Assembly: GCA_023426765.1 (NCBI GenBank) | Contig: JAEZBW010000034.1 | Coordinates: 1-16,368, forward strand | DNA: 16,368 nt | Reading direction: 5' to 3' | Origin: Bacillota bacterium | Lineage (GTDB): Bacteria; Bacillota; Clostridia; DSM-8532 | Shown here: positions 1 through 7,900 of the stretch, one piece after another | Position numbering within the stretch: the stretch's first letter is position 1 | Layout of the letters: every line of letters starts with the position of its first letter | Notes under the pieces: model-generated | What the model was told of the DNA's origin: nothing | Databases searched by the model: none | Seen by the model: the letters and a program-made list of their open reading frames with translations, nothing else | Made by a program: the position numbers and the translations under genes

Positions 1-1132
1 GGACAAGGTCACCCGCTACCTTCGCAACCGGCTGCATGTGGAGGTGCTTACCGATACGGCCATTACCCGGCTGGATGGTTACAACCTGCAACTGAAGGAC
101 AGTCACAGCATATTCACCTCTACCGTAATTTGGACAGCAGGGGTTAAAGCCTGTGACATCACTGCCGCAATACCGCTTCCAAAAGGAAAGGCTTGTCGGC
201 TTGAGGTGGATGAATATACCCGGACAGATTACCCTAATGTATATGCAACAGGCGACATCGCGTTGTTTAAAAATGGGGACGGCTACCTTCCCGCCATGGT
301 GGAAACCGCTCTGCAAACCGGTAAAACCGCAGCGGCCAATGTACTGGCATCCATTCGGGGAACGCAGACGGTAAAACTGAAGCCTGAATTTCATGGAACC
401 ATGGTTTCAGTAGGCAGCTATTATGCGGTTGCTGAAATTATGGGGATTTCCCTTGCTCGTTTGTTTGCGATCCTCATGAAGTATCTGGTGAACATCCACT
501 ATTTATTTGGAATAGGCGGCTTTGAACTGATCTTTCGCTATCTGAAGCACGAGTTTTTATACAAACGGCAGCACAAGCCCATGCTCGAAGCATTTATTAC
601 CCGAAAGACCATGGCGGTGTGGTTGGTTCCGCTGCGGCTGTTCCTGGGTTATTACTGGTTTATGGAGGGGTTGAAAAAGGCTCAGGATGGCTGGTTTATG
701 ATACCCATGCTGGCAGGAAGAGCGCCGGATGCCGAATCAACTGCTTCACTGACCGGGGAGGGGCAAAAGGTTTTTCGGATTGTCACCGATAACACCCCCG
801 GTTGGTATGAATGGATCGCTGAAACCATTATCCTGCCGTACCCGATGCTTTTTCAGTTTTTAATCGTCCTTACCGAGGTTGGTCTGGGGCTGGCCTTATT
901 CACAGGAACCTTTACTATCCCCGCTGCAGTTGTAGCTTTGGGACTGAACATTAATTTCCTGTTTTCCACGGGGATGTACCCCGAAAGCTATTGGCTGATA
1001 CCGGCCCAGATTGCGATGTTTGCAGACGCAGGCAAATCTTTCGGCGGGGATTATTTCGTAATGCCCTACCTGATGCGTCAATGGCGATACTTTGTCCGTA
1101 ACAGGCGCATCAAACCTTTTCTGTTCCGCTGA
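1..1132 (+). CDS. NDH-2-like FAD/NAD(P) oxidoreductase fused to a DoxX-like membrane domain (5' partial)
   Basis: The reading frame is open from base 2, so the N-terminal FAD-binding half lies outside the window. The first part carries hallmarks of type II NADH dehydrogenases: VIWTAGV (about 125-150) and the second flavin-contacting motif YATGDIALF (about 240-270), followed by LPAMVETALQTGKTAAANV. NDH-2 enzymes pass electrons from NADH to a membrane quinone without pumping protons. From about base 600 to 1080 the protein becomes hydrophobic, with several predicted membrane segments (VWLVPLRLFLGYYWFMEGLKK, a stretch around LFQFLIVLTEVGLGLALF, and AAVVALGLNINFLF) resembling DoxX/DoxD-type quinone-associated proteins. 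The fusion would tether the flavoprotein to the membrane, perhaps with its own quinone site; that is inference. Family confidence is high; the electron donor and acceptor are not shown. It is convergent with the gene at 1186-1944. Confidence 0.85.
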   Translation, partial: DKVTRYLRNRLHVEVLTDTAITRLDGYNLQLKDSHSIFTSTVIWTAGVKACDITAAIPLPKGKACRLEVDEYTRTDYPNVYATGDIALFKNGDGYLPAMVETALQTGKTAAANVLASIRGTQTVKLKPEFHGTMVSVGSYYAVAEIMGISLARLFAILMKYLVNIHYLFGIGGFELIFRYLKHEFLYKRQHKPMLEAFITRKTMAVWLVPLRLFLGYYWFMEGLKKAQDGWFMIPMLAGRAPDAESTASLTGEGQKVFRIVTDNTPGWYEWIAETIILPYPMLFQFLIVLTEVGLGLALFTGTFTIPAAVVALGLNINFLFSTGMYPESYWLIPAQIAMFADAGKSFGGDYFVMPYLMRQWRYFVRNRRIKPFLFR

Positions 1133-1135
1133 GAC

Positions 1136-1178
1136 GTGGGCGGTTCGTTTGTTTTATCGGAATAAACGAATCGTCCCC
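1136..1178. repeat. Long inverted repeat between convergent genes
   Basis: GTGGGCGGTTCGTTT (1136-1150) and AAACGAATCGTCCCC (1164-1178) form a 15-bp imperfect inverted repeat with one mismatch and two G-T wobbles, around a 13-nt loop. It starts 4 bp after the stop of the NDH-2/DoxX gene and ends 7 bp before the stop of the convergent lipoprotein gene. It is well placed as a two-way transcription terminator, but neither side has a clear run of T. It may instead be a remnant of a GGGGACG-type repeat, since similar words occur at the right end of the window. Confidence 0.55.
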
Positions 1179-1185
1179 ATGCTTC

Positions 1186-1944
1186 TTATTCCAGAATGTA
1201 TGAAAAAGAAACATACGGTTCGTCATCGTCGTTTTCACTAAAGGTAAGTGCTACCTGTTTCAATTGACCCGGTTCTCTTTTCACTTCACCACTATCATAT
1301 TCGTATTCGATCTCTACAGGGATATTGCCAAGAACTATTGTATCAGCTTCTTTCCTGATTTCTATTTCAGAAGAATCATAGCAGGTGAAAAACGCTTGAT
1401 AAAAATCGTAAAATTCATCGATGCTTCCCTTTATAGGCCATATCATTTCTTCATGGTAACTTCCTGAGGTCATCTCGATAAAAAGGTGGTGCGGAATGGG
1501 AATTCCCTTAAATCGGCGAATATTATGCTCGTTACGAGGTACCCTTAAGACCGAGCAAAAATCAGAAAATCTGTATCGATGCTCATATGGATCCCTATAT
1601 TGAGATCCAACAGTTGAATAGTATTCATGAAACAAGTACAATGCATTTTGTGAATTATCCGAATAAATCACCATCAGAGCATTGTGTGGCAAATATTCTG
1701 TCACCAATCCACTCATATTTTCAGCTATTCCATCCAGTTTGTTTTTCAAATCTTCCATTGAATCATCTGTACATAGATATTCACTTGTTGGCAGCGCAGA
1801 AGGGACAGCTAATGGTATTTCACATTTTACTCCGCTGAAGTAATCCGTTGCTTGTATTTTTTCGAGGCTTGTGTAGCCGGTACAAGATGAGACAAGTATT
1901 ATTACAGTTAAGAACATAAGCAGAAACCAATATTTTTTCATCAT
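1186..1944 (-). CDS. Putative lipoprotein of unknown function
   Basis: The 252-residue product starts with a typical lipoprotein signal peptide: MMKKYW, a hydrophobic stretch, then a lipobox VSSC with the lipidated cysteine at residue 21. The mature protein is rich in acidic and aromatic residues (for example LFHEYYSTVG, EFYDFYQAFF) and ends in what looks like beta strands (EPYVSFSYILE). I recognise no known domain. Two adjacent ATG codons (1944 and 1941) are both possible starts; the ribosome site is weak (GAGTGAG). The gene is visibly richer in A and T than its neighbours, which could mean a more recent arrival or relaxed selection. It is the last gene of the minus-strand block, 70 bp downstream of the Fe-S protein gene. 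Confidence 0.75.
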   Translation of the reverse strand: MMKKYWFLLMFLTVIILVSSCTGYTSLEKIQATDYFSGVKCEIPLAVPSALPTSEYLCTDDSMEDLKNKLDGIAENMSGLVTEYLPHNALMVIYSDNSQNALYLFHEYYSTVGSQYRDPYEHRYRFSDFCSVLRVPRNEHNIRRFKGIPIPHHLFIEMTSGSYHEEMIWPIKGSIDEFYDFYQAFFTCYDSSEIEIRKEADTIVLGNIPVEIEYEYDSGEVKREPGQLKQVALTFSENDDDEPYVSFSYILE

Positions 1945-2014
1945 TTCTCACTCTTCTGACTTAGGTTTAATATAGGGTGGAACAACACCATTCCCATATC
2001 TAATGATTCATGTT

Positions 2015-2863
2015 TCATACTCCTGGAATTCCGGATTCACAAGGGACACCAAACTGACAGATTCCGCAGTAGCGCATTTCAAGGCCATATGCCTCGCGGT
2101 TATGCCTGTTCGTAACCCTCGTTTGGTAATCCATGCACTTTGCTTTGTCGTGCCCCTTCCCGCTGATGGCATTTGCAGGGCAACGTTTAACGCACTGCAG
2201 GCAGTTCCCGTTTTTAAAGTAAAGGCAGTACTCGTTATATTTTGTATACTTTCTTTCGGTAGGATTTAATGGAATAGCGGCGATGACCGAACCACAGCGC
2301 ATCGCTTTGCCCACCGGGGTTATCAGCGTATCGGTAAGGCTGAAGGTTCCCAGGCCGCAAATATGGGCTGTATGCCGTTCGGACCAGTTGGATGCGTTTG
2401 CATATTTTTCCGACATATGAACCTGCCATAATGGTGAAAGCATTGGGGATACCGCCGGATATCCCGCCTTCTCCAGAAGGGAGACAACATGCTCTGCAAT
2501 TTTCCGGTTGAAATTCTCTCCATCCGACCGGGACAATGCCGCCCTTTCGGTGGGAAGAAGCGTTTCTTTCCTTTGATCCTCTTTTGCTTTTTCAGTATGA
2601 GGAAGTACCCAGCTGATCACCGATATTTCTTCGGGAAGAAACTGCTTATCGGAATAAGTACCTTCCAGAAACTCCTTCGGCGTAAGGTAAAAGGAGCCGA
2701 TGTCTTTTTTATAGAAGGCATACAACTCGTCATCTCCTCTTGAAAAACCCACCAGCGGCTTATTCCACGCCTTTTCATGATAACGTGCCAGCGTATTTTC
2801 ACAGGAATTCTCCGTAAAAGCTATGATGGATTGAGATATCCACTCATTTAGATCCTGACTCAT
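2015..2863 (-). CDS. QueG-like double [4Fe-4S] cluster protein
   Basis: The 282-residue protein has eight C-terminal cysteines fit for two [4Fe-4S] clusters: C-x7-C-x2-C-x3-CP at residues 213-228 (ending CLQCVKRCPANAI) and C243 with C-x2-C-x5-C at 266-275 (CGICQFGVPC). Upstream, HICGLGTFSLTDTLITPVG and AMRCGSVIAAIPL match the segment found before the clusters in epoxyqueuosine reductase (QueG) and its paralogs. QueG itself is usually well over 300 residues and has a cobalamin-binding N-terminal part; here the N-terminal 160 residues do not look like that. A QueG paralog with an unknown substrate is therefore more likely than queuosine synthesis. The start is taken at ATG 2863, 7 nt after GGAGG; a GTG immediately before it (2866) is the alternative. 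No export signal is seen, so it is probably cytoplasmic. It lies 49 bp downstream of Memo-CapA. Confidence 0.85.
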   Translation of the reverse strand: MSQDLNEWISQSIIAFTENSCENTLARYHEKAWNKPLVGFSRGDDELYAFYKKDIGSFYLTPKEFLEGTYSDKQFLPEEISVISWVLPHTEKAKEDQRKETLLPTERAALSRSDGENFNRKIAEHVVSLLEKAGYPAVSPMLSPLWQVHMSEKYANASNWSERHTAHICGLGTFSLTDTLITPVGKAMRCGSVIAAIPLNPTERKYTKYNEYCLYFKNGNCLQCVKRCPANAISGKGHDKAKCMDYQTRVTNRHNREAYGLEMRYCGICQFGVPCESGIPGV

Positions 2864-2912
2864 CACAACACCTCCCCGGGAATATTCGCACCTTTAAATG
2901 GAGACTGTTTCC

Positions 2913-4937
2913 TTAGTTGAGGTTATAAACCAGGGTGTCGTTTTCGATCGCGCATGAAGTGCCGAGGTTGTTCGAAAGCTGAGTTTGCCGTTGGAGCATT
3001 TCCCGGGCGGACTTTCCCTTCTGTGGGATGATTTGGCAGTGATCAGCGGTACGCACCGGGATGGCCCGTAATGCTTGAAGGGCAGACCCTTCATAGGTGA
3101 AATGAAGCAGGAAAGATTCCTGATTCTCGGGAACCTGATCAAAAATAAAGTTGCCAAGGCTGTAAACGATGGGCTTTCCGTTGTAGATTTCAATGCCCTG
3201 AAAGCGGTGCGGGTGATGACCCAGAATGATATCTGCCCCCGAATCGCAGAGTTTGTGCGCTAACTGAACCTGTTCCGGCGTAACCTCGTAGCTGTCCTCA
3301 GTCCCCCAGTGCAGCGAGACGATCAGAATGTCAACCTTTTCGCGCAAGGCCCGGATGTCCTCTTCAATCCAATCCGGCTTTAACGGGGCAACACCGGCAT
3401 GGCTTGCATCGGCAGCGAATTTGATCGGCGGATTACCCGGATGCACAATCCCGGCCATTTCTGTATAGGCCAGAACACCGACCTTGGCGCCGTTTTTTTC
3501 AAGAACGGCCGGTTTCCGGGCCTGCTGCAGGTTTTCTCCCGCTCCCGCATGCTGGATTTGGTTCGTTTTAAGAATTTCCAGCGTATCCTGAAGGCCACCT
3601 TTATAATAATCCATCATATGGTTATTGGCAAGGCTTACCACATTAAATCCGGCGAAAGCCAGACCGGAGACTGCTTCAGGCTCAGCCTTCAGGACGATTT
3701 TGGATTTTGCGTCCAGGCTTTCAACCTTTTCGGTGAGGGGCAGTTCAAGGTTCGCGAAAACAATATCACCCTGATCCAGAATGCTTTTTACTTCAGTGAA
3801 TGGGTATAAATAACCTGCTCCCCGTGCCTTCAGGCTTTTTTCCACACCCCTGCCGAGCATGATGTCGCCCGCAGCGATGATACTCGTTTCACCTGGAACC
3901 TGTCCATTTTGTCCGCCGGAAAAGAAACCAAACAGGAAATAACTTGTGGTATAGCCCGTATTCGCTTTACTGATGATATCCGAATTGCTGTGATCCCACT
4001 TTTCGATGTCTTTTGCCTTCAGTGCGGACATGGTGTTCAGCAGAAACAGCACTGAAGGCCGGGAATCCAGATGATCGTTTGTCATTTCAGTTATTTTGCC
4101 ATAATCGAAGTCCCTGATAACCTGCTCGGTATACTCATCCTTTTCATTGGCGGTTTCCAGCGGCAGGTAATGCGAAAAATCCATGGACGCAACAAACAGT
4201 ACCTTCCTGTCCTTCGTGTTTTCAAGAAACCAGTTCGAAAGCGCCTTGATTTTTCCGGTATCGCAGTTGCCCTTGGCAAGCAGAGGGAGGATGGGCGTAT
4301 CCGGCATATAATAGCTGATGAAGGGAATGTGAGAGGATATGGCATGATCGGTTTCCATAACCTCTGGTTCCTCCGAGGCGAAGTTATGTTGAACCAAAGC
4401 ATTCGATAGCTTGCTGTCGGCATAAACATCCCCATAGATGGTTGAAAACCCGGAGGATAGTGTTGTAAGCGCCGACCTGCCTTTCCGGAAGTGATCCGGG
4501 CCGATGATGACAATCAAGTCATATTTTTGCTGGGAAACTGTCTTCCAAAAGGAAGCGATCATACTGCCGGCCAGCAGATGATGCGATACAATGCCGCCTT
4601 GAAGGCCGTTGATATCCGCTTGAAACACAACTGCCGAATGAACCGCCTTCAAAAATGAAGCTTCATCAAAATACAGGCACGAAACAAGGGGAGCTGCAGG
4701 CTGCTGCCGAACAATTCGTTCCCCTGTCGTTTCCATGTCTTTGGGAGCAGGCAGAAAATCCTGACCTGCCCCCTTTTCATCCACAGTTTCCGGTGTGACA
4801 TTTTCGGGGTTCCCTTCAGCTCCGGCAGGGGCATTTCCAGATCGGTAATTTCCCCGGTTACATCCCGGCGCTGCCGGAATTGCCGCAACGAGTACTGCCA
4901 GAAGAACCCATGTAAAAAACCTTTTCTTCACTGTCAT
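2913..4937 (-). CDS. Exported Memo (AmmeMemoRadiSam protein B) - CapA fusion protein
   Basis: The product has 674 residues. Residues 1-26 are a signal peptide ending in AAPGC, a plausible but imperfect lipobox, followed by a Gly/Pro/Glu-rich linker to about 80. Residues about 85-340 match the Memo / AmmeMemoRadiSam system B family (extradiol dioxygenase-like fold): GGIVSHHLLAGSM (H119/H120), GPDHF (H149), TDHAISSHIPFI (198-206) and SMDFSHY (D253, H256) align with the metal-ligand and conserved segments of that family. Residues about 350-605 are a CapA (poly-gamma-glutamate synthesis, metallophosphatase-like) domain: AAGDIMLGRGV, FANLELPLT, SLANNH (435-440), SLHWGTE, LGHHPHRFQG (572-581), YSLGNFIFD. 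The start codon overlaps the A2M stop as ATGA and has almost no Shine-Dalgarno, so translation is probably coupled to A2M. No AMMECR1 or radical SAM gene is present in the window. Domain calls are firm; substrate and role are unknown. Confidence 0.88.
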   Translation of the reverse strand: MTVKKRFFTWVLLAVLVAAIPAAPGCNRGNYRSGNAPAGAEGNPENVTPETVDEKGAGQDFLPAPKDMETTGERIVRQQPAAPLVSCLYFDEASFLKAVHSAVVFQADINGLQGGIVSHHLLAGSMIASFWKTVSQQKYDLIVIIGPDHFRKGRSALTTLSSGFSTIYGDVYADSKLSNALVQHNFASEEPEVMETDHAISSHIPFISYYMPDTPILPLLAKGNCDTGKIKALSNWFLENTKDRKVLFVASMDFSHYLPLETANEKDEYTEQVIRDFDYGKITEMTNDHLDSRPSVLFLLNTMSALKAKDIEKWDHSNSDIISKANTGYTTSYFLFGFFSGGQNGQVPGETSIIAAGDIMLGRGVEKSLKARGAGYLYPFTEVKSILDQGDIVFANLELPLTEKVESLDAKSKIVLKAEPEAVSGLAFAGFNVVSLANNHMMDYYKGGLQDTLEILKTNQIQHAGAGENLQQARKPAVLEKNGAKVGVLAYTEMAGIVHPGNPPIKFAADASHAGVAPLKPDWIEEDIRALREKVDILIVSLHWGTEDSYEVTPEQVQLAHKLCDSGADIILGHHPHRFQGIEIYNGKPIVYSLGNFIFDQVPENQESFLLHFTYEGSALQALRAIPVRTADHCQIIPQKGKSAREMLQRQTQLSNNLGTSCAIENDTLVYNLN
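4934..4937 (-). other. ATGA start-stop overlap (translational coupling) between A2M and Memo-CapA
   Basis: On the minus strand the bases ATGA hold the ATG of the Memo-CapA gene and the TGA of the A2M gene. The sequence just upstream (GGATATCAGTAAA) has no good Shine-Dalgarno, unlike the other genes here, so reinitiation by ribosomes finishing A2M is the likely route. This indicates the two proteins are made together. Confidence 0.8.
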
Positions 4938-7900
4938 TTTACTGATATCCGTACCCTGGGTGCATAATTGATGACATTGCTTTCGAGATTGTAAACCGCT
5001 GCATTGTCTGCAGTAAACTCTCCGTAATTATTCACCCTGGCAAAATAAGTGATCGTTTTCATGGGTGTTTTACTGTTATTTCGATGATAGATGCCGAAGG
5101 ATACCTTTTGACCCGAAATCTCATGGGGATACCAGGCATCCCAGGTTTCATCCACCCATGCATCCGCTTCGTTCCAGCTATAAACGTACCGCAGTGACGC
5201 AGGAAGGTAATCCTCCACCATATAGCGGCCGGTAGGCGCTGTGGGTTCAAACTTTATAACCAGCGTAACCTTGACATACTCTGATCCGTTAAAAGACGTT
5301 TTTTCATTCCCATTTCTGTCACTGTAGGTTCTGCTGATGGAGATCCTGTTGTCGATTGCGGCAATTTCTCCTAAAGGTGCGGAATATACTGTGGAAACCG
5401 TGATTTTCCCCTTCACATTGGAAAAACGGATATTTTGAAGCTTTTCAGCGGTGAGGAACATGCTGTAGGTGTCCCTGCCCTTAATGGTGACCGCTTCCTT
5501 TTTCCCGTCCAGTTCCCAGGTGAAGGAGGATTCAAGGTTCAGGTTTTTTAGATTGCTCTTAATGCTGGCCAGCCTGATAGCACCGGTGAGGATGTCGGTG
5601 GTGTACATGTTCCTGACATATTCAAAGAACTTGTCGCGTTCAGCACCATTCACCTTTTGGGCCAGTAATGCGCACAGGGATGTGGCCTCCTGAATGTCGT
5701 CGCTGTCATAACCCTCTTCCTCCATCGTGATATACGCACGGAGGGTGTCTTCCTTCATATGGCTTCGGACCATCTCCGTGTACAGTGTGCTTGCTGTATC
5801 GATATCCCCTGCGTAGGCATAGGCCAGTGCAATATACAGCTTGTCGATCAGCTTCAGTCCGGGATCCTTCACAAGCTGGTTCAGCGGCAGCAGCACCGGC
5901 TCCCGCATGCATGCGAGCCCCCAATAGGCTGCAGCAATTTGGGTGGAGGTGGCATTTTCTTCCGCCATAACTCTATAGAAGTATTGTTTCATCAGGTCAT
6001 AATTAAAGCTGCTGTCATTGAGTGAGCAGATCTTCGCTGTTAAGATCGGATCAGCGCTATCATAGGGCAGCAGCGCAATACCGCCGTTATCAAGCTGGTA
6101 GCGGCTGGTGTCGTACTCGTCCCAGTCTCTGATGGTGGTATCTTTAAAGAAATCCTTCAGCAGTTTTCTGGCTTGTTTTCGAACAACGATACTGTCGATG
6201 CGGTTGTTCCAGGAATATGCCAGCTCCAAAAGCTCATTCCAGTAAGGTTTCACATTTTCATTGATAAAATATACCGTGGCAGGCCATTTCGTTTGCGGGA
6301 AGACCGTGCTTTCAGCAAGAGTCTGGTATTCGGTGAGGGTTTGTTCCACAAAGCCCGGTACCACCTCAAAGGGAAGCTGAATAGCATCCTCGTACTCCTT
6401 GTATTTTCCCCTTACGGTGAAGGTATACTGGCCTATGGGCAATGGATCCAACTGCAGATTTGCCCTTTGGCTGGCAGGAGCATAGGTGCTGGTTTCCTTC
6501 CACACCTCTCCGTCCTTTTCAATCCGGACAGTATAATCCACCCTTGCATCGTCCTTAATTTCAGTACCGAAAGAACGCATCTGAAGCACCGGCTGATCCC
6601 CGTCGATGAACACATCATGGAAGACCGTATTGACAAAATACGGCAGACGGGCGTTCACATGGGTGACGCCATTTCCTGCGTACAGGTCATCGGTGAGTGC
6701 CAGATAGGTAACTCGCCATTTTGTCAGATTGTCCGGAAGCTTCACCGAAACCTGACCATGCCCGTTTTCATCGGTTGTCACCGTTTCAAACAGAGCGGTA
6801 TCCCTGAAATCCGACCGGACGTCCGACCCGTCGTCGCCGCCTTCGCCGCATTCGGCTCCGCCGAAATAATCATAATCCTCCAGGGTATTGGTGTGGGGAA
6901 TGCTTCCGCCTTTATAACCCAGGGAAACATTCTGGTTGTAGATGCTGCTCAGCAGGTTCACCGACTGGTCGCGCAGAGCAAAAAAGGCTTCATCGACGAC
7001 GGAGAATAAAATTTCAGCCTTCCGGGCCTTTCCGGATGTATCAGTCACCTTGAAATCAAAGAGGGCTGTTTCGCCCGGGCGATATTGCTCCTTCCCCGGC
7101 GTAACGCTGATGTTCAGCTTCCTGTCTTCCTGGTTGAAGACTAACGATTGCATGGAAGTTGTTTTGAAATTTTTGCCGTCGAAGAAAACCGCCATGACGC
7201 CGGCATTCGGGATGTAGCTTTCCTGGAAGCCAACCTGCCAGGTTGTTTCGTCGGTAAGCGCATACTCCATCAGGCCTTTTCTGTAAAGCATGAAGAGAAG
7301 CTTTGTGTTTTCTTCCCGTTCCACCGGAGTATCATTGTTGTAAAGCGAAAGCTGCACCTTTTCACCTGCCGAATAGGAGGGTTTGTCTCTTTCCAGGCGG
7401 TAATAGGTGAGAGAGCGCCAATCGTTATAATCTTCGTAATAATAGGTGTATAAATGCTCTTCCTGAATGATTTGTCTGCCCTTGCCGTCCACACAACGCA
7501 GGATTGCATGATACCCCTTTTCCTTCTCCCGGGTAAACTCAAAGGAGGCTTTTCCGTTGACGGTATCCAGCTGAATGGTTCGGAACATGTTCTCATGTCT
7601 TTCATACTGATATTGCGGGTAGGTTTTTTTCGTGATGTAATTGTAATAAGTCCCGGTTTGGGTTGCCGTATACCAGGTTTCATACAGATCCACCTGGATT
7701 TTAATGTTCGCGGGATCCCCTTTATATTCATCGCTGAGATACCAATCCTTATTGCGAATTGCATCGATATTGATCTTGTTTGCTTCAATGTCCACCGAAC
7801 AGGTTTTCAGGTCATCTGCTGCGTTGTCCCGTGTTTTGCTTTTCGCCACGATCATCGTGTCCCTGGGAAATACCGTCAAGTGTTCATAAGCGTTCACCGA

